From Phenylobacterium glaciei (GTDB taxonomy: Bacteria; Pseudomonadota; Alphaproteobacteria; Caulobacterales; Caulobacteraceae): DNA of 64,000 nucleotides. How positions within the stretch are numbered: position 1 is the first letter of the stretch; every line of letters starts with the position of its first letter. Below the pieces are notes generated by a model. That model did no database searches and was not told where the DNA came from. It was given only the letters and a program-made list of their open reading frames with translations. The stretch lies in the NCBI RefSeq assembly GCF_016772415.1, contig NZ_JAGSGD010000001.1, positions 558,001 to 622,000 on the forward strand, given 5' to 3'. Shown here one piece after another: positions 17,865 to 25,417 of the stretch. The position numbers and the translations under genes are program-made.

Positions 17865-18997
17865 GGGCTGAACCCCGGGTTCCCAACGAGGCGCTCTCCG
17901 CCATCCGCGCGCCGCTGAGCGCCGGCGCTTCGAGTGTCGACGCGCCGATCCTGCAGCCGCTGGGCCTGCTGCTGGAACTGGCCGGTGAGGCGATGCGCGC
18001 GCGGCTGTTCGTGGTCCAGGCCGAGGGCGGGGAAGAGGCCTGCCTGCGCCCCGACTTCACCGTGCCGGTCACCCGCCTGCACCTGGAGAGCGGCGCCGCC
18101 TCCGGCCGTTACTACTACGAGGGCAAGGCCTTCCGCGCCTCTCCCGACCACGCCGACCGGGCCGAGGAATTCGTGCAGATCGGTGTCGAGCGGTTCGACG
18201 CTGCGGCGACCGACGCCCTGGAGGCCGACGCCGAGATCGCTGCGCTCGCCTGGACGTCCGCTGTGGCCGGGGGCCGGGACGACCTGCTGCTGTGGCTTGG
18301 CGACATCGGCCTGTTCGCCGCCTTCGTGGACGGCCTGGACCTGGCGCCGTCCCTCGCCGCCCGTCTGAAGCGCGCCGCCTCGCGGCCCCGCCTGCTGCAG
18401 GCCGAGCTGGCCCGTGCTGGCGCGCAAGCCAAGCCCGTGGAGAGCGGCGGTCTCGCCGACCTGCTGGCCGAGCGCTCCTCCGACGAGGCCGCCGTCCTGC
18501 TGGAGGAGGTCTGGGCGCTCGCCGGGATCGAACCCGTCGGCGGCCGGGGTCCCGCCGAGATCGCCCAGCGCCTGATCCGCCGCGCCCAGGCCGCCCGCGC
18601 GCCGGCCCTGAGCGTCGAGCAGGCCCAGAGCCTGGGCCGCTTCCTCGGCATCTCCGATACGCCGGCCAAGGCGCTGGCCGCCATCCGGGCCATTCCGGGC
18701 GCCAGGGGCAAGGCGCTCACCGCCGCCCTGGCCGATTGGGAGCAGCGCCTGGTGCTGATCACCAAGGCCGGGGTGCCTGAGGGGGCCATGCTGATGGCCA
18801 CCACGCTCGGCCACGCCTTCGAATATTATGACGGCCTGACCTTCGAGGTCCGCTCCACCGCGCTGGGGGCGGATCGTCCAGTGGCGGTTGGCGGACGCTA
18901 TGACGGCCTGCCGGCCCGCCTGGAGAGTCCGGCCCACGGCCGCGCCGTGGGTTGCATGGTCCGGCCCTGGCGAGCCTTCAAGGGAGGTGAGGCATGA
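17861..18997 (+). CDS. hisZ: ATP phosphoribosyltransferase regulatory subunit
   Basis: The 378-residue protein is a HisRS catalytic-core paralogue (motif 2-like YYYEGKAFRASPDHADRAEEFVQIGVE; glycine-rich VAVGGRYDGL near the C-terminus) without the anticodon-binding domain. HisZ proteins do not charge tRNA; they assemble with HisG into a hetero-octamer, which activates the enzyme and provides feedback control by histidine. The ATG overlaps the hisS stop, and its own stop overlaps the hisG start, so the three genes form one coupled unit. A gene next to both its paralogue and its partner makes the call firm. Confidence 0.92.
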   Translation: MRAEPRVPNEALSAIRAPLSAGASSVDAPILQPLGLLLELAGEAMRARLFVVQAEGGEEACLRPDFTVPVTRLHLESGAASGRYYYEGKAFRASPDHADRAEEFVQIGVERFDAAATDALEADAEIAALAWTSAVAGGRDDLLLWLGDIGLFAAFVDGLDLAPSLAARLKRAASRPRLLQAELARAGAQAKPVESGGLADLLAERSSDEAAVLLEEVWALAGIEPVGGRGPAEIAQRLIRRAQAARAPALSVEQAQSLGRFLGISDTPAKALAAIRAIPGARGKALTAALADWEQRLVLITKAGVPEGAMLMATTLGHAFEYYDGLTFEVRSTALGADRPVAVGGRYDGLPARLESPAHGRAVGCMVRPWRAFKGGEA

Positions 18998-19944
18998 GCG
19001 GGCCCCTGATCATCGCGGTCCCCTCCAAGGGCCGCTTGAAGGAACAGGTCGAGGAATGGCTGGCCGACTGCGGGCTGAGGCTCTCGGTCAGCGGCGGCGC
19101 GCGCGGCTACATGGCCGAGATCAAGGGCCTGGCCGGCGCCCAGGTGCGCCTGCTCTCGGCCGGCGACATCGCCGAGGCGCTCGATAGCGGCGAGGTGCAC
19201 CTGGGCGTCACCGGAGAGGACCTGCTGCGGGAACGTGGCGGCGATCTCGACAGCCGCGCCCTGCTGCTGCGGGCGCTTGGCTTTGGCCGCGCCGACCTGG
19301 TGGTGGCTGTGCCCAAGAGCTGGCTCGACGTCGACTCGATGGCCGACCTGGAGGAGGTGGCGCACGACGTGCTGGCCCGCACCGGCCGGCGCATGCGGGT
19401 GGCCACCAAGTACCTGGTCCAGACCCGGGCTTTCTTCGCCCGCCACGGGGTGGCCGACTACCGGATCACCGAGTCCAGCGGCGCCACCGAGGGGGCTCCG
19501 GCGGCGGGCGCCGCCGAACTGATCGTCGACATCACGACGACCGGGGCGACCCTGACAGCCAACGGCCTGAAGATCCTCGGCGACGGGGTGATCCTGAAGA
19601 GCCAGGCCCAGCTCACCGCCTCCCTTCGGGCGACCTGGTCCGACAGCCAACTGGCGGTGGCCGAACACCTGCTGCGGGTGATCGAGGCCCGCGCCCTGGC
19701 GCATGAGAGCGCGACTCTGGTCTATCCCGGGGGCGGGGATGACGACGCCCTGACGGAGGAGCTGGTGACCGCCGGTGCGGTCCGACGTCCCCACGGCGTG
19801 CTGACGCCGGTGAGTCGCATCGCGGCGATCTCCCTGCTGCTCACCGCGAAAGGCCGTGGGCCTGTCACCGCGTCGCGGCCCGATTTCGTGTTTGAGAACA
19901 GTTGTGGACCGTACGAAGCACTCGCAAAACGCGTCAATAATTGA
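18994..19944 (+). CDS. hisG: ATP phosphoribosyltransferase catalytic subunit
   Basis: The 316-residue enzyme joins ATP and PRPP in the first step of histidine synthesis. Characteristic parts are the start LIIAVPSKGRL, DVHLGVTGEDLL-type segment (GEVHLGVTGEDLL), KYLVQTRAFFARHGV, and the PRPP-binding loop ELIVDITTTGATLTANGL. GGGAGG precedes an ATG that overlaps the hisZ stop. HisZ-dependent enzymes are normally of the short form, near 210-230 residues. This one carries about 90 extra C-terminal residues with no similarity I can recognise by eye to the ACT-like domain of long-form HisG. Confidence 0.93.
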   Translation: MSGPLIIAVPSKGRLKEQVEEWLADCGLRLSVSGGARGYMAEIKGLAGAQVRLLSAGDIAEALDSGEVHLGVTGEDLLRERGGDLDSRALLLRALGFGRADLVVAVPKSWLDVDSMADLEEVAHDVLARTGRRMRVATKYLVQTRAFFARHGVADYRITESSGATEGAPAAGAAELIVDITTTGATLTANGLKILGDGVILKSQAQLTASLRATWSDSQLAVAEHLLRVIEARALAHESATLVYPGGGDDDALTEELVTAGAVRRPHGVLTPVSRIAAISLLLTAKGRGPVTASRPDFVFENSCGPYEALAKRVNN

Positions 19945-19956
19945 CGTTTGAGTCAA
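19941..19956. repeat. Inverted repeat TTGAC-N6-GTCAA, copy 1
   Basis: A perfect 5-bp inverted repeat with a 6-base spacer overlaps the hisG stop codon. An identical arrangement occurs 271 bases on, at 20212-20227. The right arm forms GAGTC, a CcrM-type GANTC site. The role is unknown; both copies lie between converging genes rather than in an obvious promoter. Confidence 0.5.
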
Positions 19957-20107
19957 AAACAACGCCACGCTGTGGTTGAATCCACCTGGTCGCGAAAATC
20001 TGATCAGAATTCCGCCATGAGGCGGGTTTGGGCGCATTGACTCGGGCGAGAAATTGCCGTTTTCTCAGTCCTGCGAGAGACATGGCGACATTAGTTCGAC
20101 AGTCTCC

Positions 20108-20129
20108 GGCGTTTCGGGGAGGAAACGCC
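20108..20129. other. Perfect 8-bp hairpin in the hisG / M13 peptidase intergenic region
   Basis: GGCGTTTC pairs with GAAACGCC across a 6-base loop. No T run follows on either strand, so it is not an obvious terminator. The 323-base convergent gap also holds a small CCGCC/GGCGG hairpin near 20012, two TTGAC-N6-GTCAA repeats and a bidirectional terminator, and no gene. Confidence 0.5.
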
Positions 20130-20151
20130 CGCTTAATAAGAGCTCCGGCTC

Positions 20152-20197
20152 AAAATAAGGCCCGTTGCGATTATCCCCCGCAACGGGCCAAATTTTT
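20152..20197. terminator. Bidirectional Rho-independent terminator for hisG and the M13 peptidase gene
   Basis: An 11-bp stem (GGCCCGTTGCG, 20159-20169, with CGCAACGGGCC, 20179-20189) is followed by AAATTTTT on the plus strand and preceded by AAAATAA, which gives a T-rich tail on the minus strand. It therefore can stop transcription from both converging genes. Confidence 0.9.
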
Positions 20198-20211
20198 GCC
20201 CGACACTATTT

Positions 20212-20227
20212 TTGACGCAAGAGTCAA
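20212..20227. repeat. Inverted repeat TTGAC-N6-GTCAA, copy 2
   Basis: Identical arms and spacer length to the copy at the hisG stop, with a different spacer (GCAAGA rather than GTTTGA) and again GAGTC on the right. It sits 41 bases beyond the stop of the M13 peptidase gene. Confidence 0.5.
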
Positions 20228-20267
20228 AATAATGGAGCCGGATTTCCCCGGCCCCACCTCTCCTCAA

Positions 20268-22307
20268 TCACCAGATGCGGGCGCGCTTGTCCGGGGCGAC
20301 ATACATCTTGTCGCCGGCCTTGACGCCGAACGCCTCGTAGAAGGCGTCGATGTTCCGCACCGGGATATCGGCGCGGTACTGCTCGGGCGAGTGGGGGTCG
20401 GAGACCAGCCGCTGGCGCGTGCGATCTTCGCGGGACTTCGACCGCCAGACCTGGGCCCAGCCGAGGAAGACCCGCTGGTCGCCGGTCAGGCCGTCGATCA
20501 CCGGGGCGGGCTTGCCCTTCAGGGAGGCATGGTAGGCGTCCAACGCCAGCAGCACCCCGCCCAGGTCGGCGATGTTCTCGCCCATGGTCAGGTCGGGATT
20601 GATGTGGGACCCCGGCAGGACCTCCACCGCGGCATACTGCGCACCGTAGATCTTGGCCTGGGCGTCGAACTTGGCGGCGTCCTCCGCCGTCCACCAGTCG
20701 GTCAGCCGGCCGTCGCCGTCGGACTTGCGGCCCTGGTCGTCGAAGCCGTGGGTGATCTCGTGGCCGATCACCCCGCCGATGCCGCCATAGTTGACCGCCG
20801 CGTCGCCGTCCGGATCGAAGAACGGCGGCTGCAGAATGGCGGCTGGGAAGACGATGCCGTTCTTGGTGGGGGAATAGTAGGCGTTGATGGTTGGCGGCGT
20901 CATGCCCCACTCCTTCTTGTCCACCTTCTGGTCCAGGCGGTCGACCTGGCGGTTCCACTCGAAGGCGGTGGCCCGGGCCACATTGCCGTAGAGGTCACCG
21001 TCCTTCAGGGTCAGGGCCGAATAGTCCCGCCAGGTTTCGGGATAGGCGATCATCACACTGAACTTCGACAGCTTCTCGAGGGCCTTGGCCTTGGTGGGCG
21101 GGCTCATCCAGGTCAGCTTCTCGATGCGGCCCTTCATGGCGCCTTTGATGTCGGCCACCAGGGCGTCCATCTTGGCCTTGCTGTCGGCCGGGAAGTAGGC
21201 GTCGACATAGAGCTTGCCCAGCGCCTCGCCGACCTGGCTGTCCACCAGGGTCACGCCGCGCTTCCAGCGTTCGGCCTGAACCGGCTGACCCGACAGGGTC
21301 TTGCTGCGGAATTCGTACTGGGCCTGGTCGAAGTCCTTGGAGAGATAGGGCGCGGCCTGGTCGGCCAGGTGGAAGGCCTGCCAGGCCTTCAGGGTGTCGA
21401 TGGGGGTCTTAGCGTAGAGGGCGGCGATCTTGGGGAAGGCGGTGTTTTCGGCCACCACCACCTTGGCCACCTTGCCGAGGCCCGCGCCGGCCATGAAGGC
21501 CTTCCAGTCGAAGCCCGGCGCATAGGCCGCCAGGTCCTTCACGGCGAAGGGATTGTAGGTCTTGTCATCGTCGCGGCGCTCGGCCCGGGTCCAGGAGACC
21601 TTGGCGATCTCGGTCTCCAGGGCGACGATGGCCTTGGCGTTTGCGGCCGGATCGGCCCAGCCCGACAGGGTCAGCAGCTTGGCGACATAGGCCTCATAGG
21701 CGGTCTTCTGAGCCGCGAACTTGTCGTCAAGATAGTAGTCGCGGTCGGGCAGGCCCAGCCCCCCCTGGATCAGGGTGATGACATAGTGGTCGGGGTCCTT
21801 GGCGTCGTCGCCCGGATAGGCGCCGAACACCGAACCGCCGAACTTCTTCTGGCTTTCGCCCATCACCTTGGCGACGTCGCTGAGGGTCTTCGACGCCTTG
21901 ATCTGGGCCAGGTCGCCGGCCATCGGCTTGGCGCCCAGGGCGTTGACGGCGGCCTCGTCCATGAAGCTGCGGTACATCACGCCGATGCGGGCCTGGTCGC
22001 CCGTGGCGGCCTTGTCGGCGGCGGCCTTTTCCAGCACCGCGCGCATCCGGTTGACGGACAGCTCATTCAGCTTGTCGAAGGACCCGTAGCGCGAGCGGTC
22101 GGCGGGGATCTCCAGGTTTTTGAGGTAGGTCCCGTTGGCGTACTGATAGAGGTCGTCGCGGGGGCTGACGGTCAGGTCCTGGCCGGCGGCGTCGAAGCCC
22201 CAGGGCCCCATGCGGGGCGCCTTGGCCATGTCATCGGCGGCGAGGGCGGGGACGGCGCCGAGCGCCAGGGCGGACGCCGCGCAGGCGGCGAGCCAGAAGG
22301 TCTTCAT
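20268..22307 (-). CDS. M13 family (neprilysin/PepO-type) metallopeptidase
   Basis: The 679-residue zinc endopeptidase has a signal peptide ending PALA, so it acts in the periplasm or outside. The M13 signatures are complete: NAYYSPTKNGIVFPAAILQPPFF, the zinc motif HEITH beginning near residue 516, ENIADLGGV carrying the third ligand Glu, and the family C-terminus, here ending RARIW where most members end in xxW. Such enzymes cleave oligopeptides. The gene stands alone, with a bidirectional terminator downstream and a hairpin plus AT-richer promoter region (tandem GTTAC motifs near 22375-22390) upstream. Confidence 0.94.
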   Translation of the reverse strand: MKTFWLAACAASALALGAVPALAADDMAKAPRMGPWGFDAAGQDLTVSPRDDLYQYANGTYLKNLEIPADRSRYGSFDKLNELSVNRMRAVLEKAAADKAATGDQARIGVMYRSFMDEAAVNALGAKPMAGDLAQIKASKTLSDVAKVMGESQKKFGGSVFGAYPGDDAKDPDHYVITLIQGGLGLPDRDYYLDDKFAAQKTAYEAYVAKLLTLSGWADPAANAKAIVALETEIAKVSWTRAERRDDDKTYNPFAVKDLAAYAPGFDWKAFMAGAGLGKVAKVVVAENTAFPKIAALYAKTPIDTLKAWQAFHLADQAAPYLSKDFDQAQYEFRSKTLSGQPVQAERWKRGVTLVDSQVGEALGKLYVDAYFPADSKAKMDALVADIKGAMKGRIEKLTWMSPPTKAKALEKLSKFSVMIAYPETWRDYSALTLKDGDLYGNVARATAFEWNRQVDRLDQKVDKKEWGMTPPTINAYYSPTKNGIVFPAAILQPPFFDPDGDAAVNYGGIGGVIGHEITHGFDDQGRKSDGDGRLTDWWTAEDAAKFDAQAKIYGAQYAAVEVLPGSHINPDLTMGENIADLGGVLLALDAYHASLKGKPAPVIDGLTGDQRVFLGWAQVWRSKSREDRTRQRLVSDPHSPEQYRADIPVRNIDAFYEAFGVKAGDKMYVAPDKRARIW

Positions 22308-22406
22308 CGGGTGTTCAAAGCCTCGGATAGGGATTTGGGCGCGACCATGACTCGGCCGCGCCCTCTGTGGCTCGTTACATTTTAGTTACGTTCAAACCTT
22401 GGCGCT

Positions 22407-22430
22407 CGAACCGCCGAAGGCGGTTCGTTT
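22407..22430. terminator. Hairpin between the acyl-CoA synthetase and M13 peptidase genes
   Basis: CGAACCGCC pairs perfectly with GGCGGTTCG over a 3-base loop, with TTT following on the plus strand. It lies 41 bases after the minus-strand acyl-CoA synthetase stop. The missing T tail on the minus strand makes the terminator role only probable. Confidence 0.5.
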
Positions 22431-22470
22431 CCTGTTGAGGGCGCGACGGGCGCCTGAACCGGTGGCCACT

Positions 22471-24102
22471 TCAGGCTGTCGCGCCCAGCCGATCAACGGC
22501 CAGGGCTTTCAGGGTCTTGTAGTCCAGCTTGCCATTCGGAGCGCGGTTGACCGGAGCTAGGACAAGTTCACGCGGCGCCTTGTAGTCGGCCAGCAGCCCT
22601 TTCACGTGGGCGGCCAGTTCGGTCAGCGACGGCTTGGTGTCACCGACGGTCTCGACGATGGCGCAGATGCGCTCGCCGAAGCGCGGATCGGGCACACCAA
22701 GCACCGCGGCGTCGCGGACACCGGGGAAGCGCTTCAGGGCCTCTTCCACTTCTTCGGGGAAGACCTTCTCGCCGCCGGTATTGATCACCTGGGAGCCGCG
22801 GCCCAGCAGGGTGATGGAGCCGTCTTCCTCGATGGTCGCCCAATCGCCGGGCACGCTCCAGCGTTTGCCCTCGAAGGTGCGGAAGGTCTTGGCCGACTTT
22901 TCGGGGTCCTTGTAGTAGCCGCTCGGCGTGAAGCCGCCGACCGCCACCAGGCCGCGCACGCCGGAACCTGGCAGGACGCGCTCGCCCTCCTCGGTGAAGA
23001 CCGCCGCATTGGGGCCGGTGGTGAACTTGGCGGTGCCGGCCGCCGCGCCACCGCCGGAGACCGACGAGGCGAGACCGAGCGCCTCCGACGAGCCCAGGCT
23101 GTCCATAAGCATGATGTTGGGCAGGTGCTTCAGCAGGCCCTGCTTGTTCTCCGCCCCCCACATGGCGCCGGAGGAAATGATCCGCTTGAGGCTGGGCATC
23201 GTCCAGCGGCCGGGATTGGCGTCCAGGGTCTCCAGCATCGGGGCGGCGAAGGCCGGGCCCACAATGATCAGGCCCGAGACCGCGAGGCGCTCAACCTCGT
23301 CGAACAGTTCGACGGGGCTGAACTTGCGTGAGGGCAGGGTGGCGATGGCGCCGCCGGAGACCAGCTGGCCAAAGCCGATGAACTGGCCGGTGGCGTGCAT
23401 CAAGGGCGCGACCGGGATGGTGATCGGCTGCTCGCCGGAGGCTTCCACCGCCTTGGCGCGCTCGCCGGCCTCGGCGACGCGCTCCAGGGGCGGCAGGCCC
23501 AGCAGCAGGTTGGCGCCGCCGCCCAGGCCCTTGAACAGGTCCTCCTGGCGCCACATCACCCCCTTGGGCATGCCGGTGGTGCCGCCGGTGTACATCAGCA
23601 GCAGGTCGTCGGTCGAACGGCCCCAGGGCCCTTCGACCCGGTCGGCGCCCTTGGCCACGATGGCGTCGTAGTCGGCGGCCCAGGCCGGGACCGGATGGCC
23701 GGGCTCGGCCACGGCGACCCAGGTCTTCACCTTGGGCAGGTTGGCCCGCACCTTGTCGGCCATCTCGGCGAAGGCGGCGTGGAAGACCACGGCCTCGGCG
23801 TCGGCGTTGTCGAACAGGTAGGTCAGCTCGTCGCCGCCGTAGCGGTAGTTGGTGTTGAAGGGGGCGAGGCCTCCCTTGAAGGCCGCGAAATAGGTCTCGA
23901 TGTATTCCGGCGCGTTAAAGAGATAGGCCGCCACCTTCGACTGCTGGGTCAGGCCCGCATCTAGGAAGTGCTGGGCCAGCGCGTTGGCGCGACGGTCGAA
24001 GTCGCGCCATTTGACGACGCGCTCACCATGAATAAGCGCAGGGCGTTCGGGGATGGCCGCAGCCACCGACTCCCACAGGTTGGCGTAATTCCAAACCTCC
24101 AC
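22471..24102 (-). CDS. AMP-dependent acyl-CoA synthetase (FadD-like)
   Basis: The 543-residue ANL-superfamily enzyme activates a carboxylic acid with ATP and joins it to CoA. The P-loop-like LLMYTGGTTGMPKGVMW, the adenylate-binding region SLGSSEALG, and the hinge/C-terminal motifs GDWATIEEDGSITLLGRGSQVINTGGEKVFP and catalytic Lys in NGKLDYKTL are all present. I chose a GTG at 24102, 6 bases after GGAGGA, over an open frame reaching a TTG at 24162. A strong palindrome upstream suggests TetR-family control. The substrate may be a fatty acid, terpenoid acid or sterol side chain; sequence alone does not decide. Confidence 0.9.
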   Translation of the reverse strand: MEVWNYANLWESVAAAIPERPALIHGERVVKWRDFDRRANALAQHFLDAGLTQQSKVAAYLFNAPEYIETYFAAFKGGLAPFNTNYRYGGDELTYLFDNADAEAVVFHAAFAEMADKVRANLPKVKTWVAVAEPGHPVPAWAADYDAIVAKGADRVEGPWGRSTDDLLLMYTGGTTGMPKGVMWRQEDLFKGLGGGANLLLGLPPLERVAEAGERAKAVEASGEQPITIPVAPLMHATGQFIGFGQLVSGGAIATLPSRKFSPVELFDEVERLAVSGLIIVGPAFAAPMLETLDANPGRWTMPSLKRIISSGAMWGAENKQGLLKHLPNIMLMDSLGSSEALGLASSVSGGGAAAGTAKFTTGPNAAVFTEEGERVLPGSGVRGLVAVGGFTPSGYYKDPEKSAKTFRTFEGKRWSVPGDWATIEEDGSITLLGRGSQVINTGGEKVFPEEVEEALKRFPGVRDAAVLGVPDPRFGERICAIVETVGDTKPSLTELAAHVKGLLADYKAPRELVLAPVNRAPNGKLDYKTLKALAVDRLGATA

Positions 24103-24137
24103 GGGCAATCCTCCATACTTAAAATATGGAGCGCATA

Positions 24138-24180
24138 AACGGTCGGTCGGCGTCCGTGTCAACGCCGACCGAACGGTCGT
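24138..24180. promoter_or_regulatory. Palindromic operator candidate upstream of the acyl-CoA synthetase gene
   Basis: Two overlapping palindromes lie here: CGACCG-AA-CGGTCG (24166-24179), perfect over 14 bases, and GGTCGGCG (24145-24152) paired with CGCCGACC (24163-24170) across 10 bases. CGGTCGGTCGG at the left adds further half-sites. The pattern is like TetR/AcrR-family operators in acyl-CoA metabolism. It lies in the 79-base gap between the acyl-CoA synthetase start and the stop of the upstream copper gene. Confidence 0.6.
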
Positions 24181-24181
24181 T

Positions 24182-24670
24182 TTAATGGTTCTTGTGGTCC
24201 ATCGACATGGCGCCCATCGGTGCGGCGCCGCCCGCCGGACCCATGCCCACGCTGAACTCGATCTTCAGCCGCGCCCCGCTCTTGAACACCAGGGTGGCGG
24301 GGACGACATCGCCGGTCTTCTGGGCCTTGGCCAGGCCGATCAGCATGACGTGGTAGCCGGCGGGCGCGAAGGTGATGGCCTTGCCGGGCGGCAGCAGCAC
24401 GCTGTCGACCTGCTGCATCGTCATCAGGCCGCCCGACATCGAGGAGCGGTGCATCTCCACCTTCTTGGCGGCGGGGCTCTCGATGGCGGTCAGGGTGTCG
24501 GGGACCGCGCCCCGGTTGGTCACGGTCATATAGCCCGCGCCGTTGACGCCGGCGGCGGCGGGCCGGCTCCAGGGCTGGGCGACCTCCAGCCCGCCGAGGC
24601 GGTAGGTGGCGGCCTGGGCGGCGGTGGCGATGAGGGCGGTGGCGGTGAGGCCGAGGATCAGGGTGCGCAT
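24182..24670 (-). CDS. Copper chaperone PCu(A)C family protein
   Basis: The 162-residue periplasmic protein has a signal peptide (ending AQA) and the copper-binding pattern of PCuAC: KVEMHRSSM, then about 20 residues on, AGYHVMLIG, supplying two His and Met ligands. A C-terminal Met/His tail (MGAMSMDHKNH) may bind extra copper. PCuAC proteins deliver Cu(I) to cytochrome oxidase or buffer periplasmic copper. The ATG at 24670 is used; a GTG three codons earlier is possible. It is the last of three same-strand genes (DUF2946, a 62-residue secreted protein, PCuAC) that probably form a copper operon. Confidence 0.88.
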   Translation of the reverse strand: MRTLILGLTATALIATAAQAATYRLGGLEVAQPWSRPAAAGVNGAGYMTVTNRGAVPDTLTAIESPAAKKVEMHRSSMSGGLMTMQQVDSVLLPPGKAITFAPAGYHVMLIGLAKAQKTGDVVPATLVFKSGARLKIEFSVGMGPAGGAAPMGAMSMDHKNH

Positions 24671-24685
24671 GGGGTCCACTCTATA

Positions 24686-24874
24686 TCAATGCTGATGGGT
24701 TTCGGAGGCGGGGCCGGCCGGGAGGATTCTGAACGCCGGGGCGGGATGGCTGAGGCCGGTCTCGCCGGGATCGGGAATCTGCGTCCGCTGGGCCTCGTCG
24801 GCGAAGGCCGGCGTGGCCAGGGCGCCGGCGGCGAACAGCAGGACGCGAAGCGAGACGCGTGAAAACATGGGCAT
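24686..24874 (-). CDS. Small secreted protein in copper operon, 62 aa
   Basis: The ORF starts at an ATG (or a second ATG two codons on) and encodes a signal peptide ending ATPAFA, then about 35 residues rich in Pro, Ala and Thr ending ETHQH. Only 15 bases separate it from the PCuAC start region, and it lies 65 bases after the DUF2946 gene. I know no family for it. Position between two copper-associated genes and the His-containing tail suggest a metal-linked role; this is inference. Confidence 0.6.
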   Translation of the reverse strand: MPMFSRVSLRVLLFAAGALATPAFADEAQRTQIPDPGETGLSHPAPAFRILPAGPASETHQH

Positions 24875-24939
24875 GTGAAAAAAATCCAGACTCAAAGACG
24901 TCAGGGCGCGCACGGACGGGTCCGGCGCGCGGCGATCGG

Positions 24940-25347
24940 TCAGAGGTTGTGGGCGGGTGGTCCTTGGCCGAAGGGGCGCGGCGGTGCGCGCGCGCCGCGC
25001 AGGACGACCTCGACGGTCGGCGTCTGGACGATACGCTCGTCGGCGTAGGCGATCGGAACGACGGAGAGCTCCGGCGTCGTGGTCATCGCCAGGGTCGCGC
25101 CCAGGCAGTCGTGGCAGGGGAGGCCGGCGAAGCCCTTCTGCGCCTGACCATTGTGGTCGAGGACCACGGTCGTGGCGCCTTGCGGGGTGCAGAGCTCGAT
25201 GCGGACGGCGCCGACGGACTCCGCCGCCAGGGAAGCGGCCGGCAGCAGGGCCTGGATCAGCAGGGCGGCGACGGCGAACAGGACGGCCAGCGGCGTACGC
25301 GCCCGCGACCTGCCTCGATGCGCCCCGATTTCCATGGCGGCGGTCAT
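24940..25347 (-). CDS. DUF2946 family protein
   Basis: The 135-residue protein has an N-terminal hydrophobic helix and then the family pattern: IELCTPQG, a central LPCHDCLG with closely spaced Cys and His, and a Pro-rich end (ARAPPRP). DUF2946 proteins often sit beside PCuAC or TonB copper genes and are thought to be periplasmic or membrane proteins of copper handling, without a proven activity. It leads the small operon and is divergent from the CPA2 antiporter gene, with 70 bases between starts. Confidence 0.78.
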   Translation of the reverse strand: MTAAMEIGAHRGRSRARTPLAVLFAVAALLIQALLPAASLAAESVGAVRIELCTPQGATTVVLDHNGQAQKGFAGLPCHDCLGATLAMTTTPELSVVPIAYADERIVQTPTVEVVLRGARAPPRPFGQGPPAHNL

Positions 25348-25417
25348 AAGGCCGTGAACGCGGGTTCCGCAAGCCCCCGTCCAGCGGGCATAGTGCCGCC
25401 ATCAACAAGGAGAGCGT

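Noticed and set aside
19941..20227. TTGAC-N6-GTCAA as an FNR/FixK-type site.
   Set aside because: FNR/FixK boxes have a 4-base spacer (TTGAT-N4-ATCAA); the spacer here is 6 and the sites are not at promoters.
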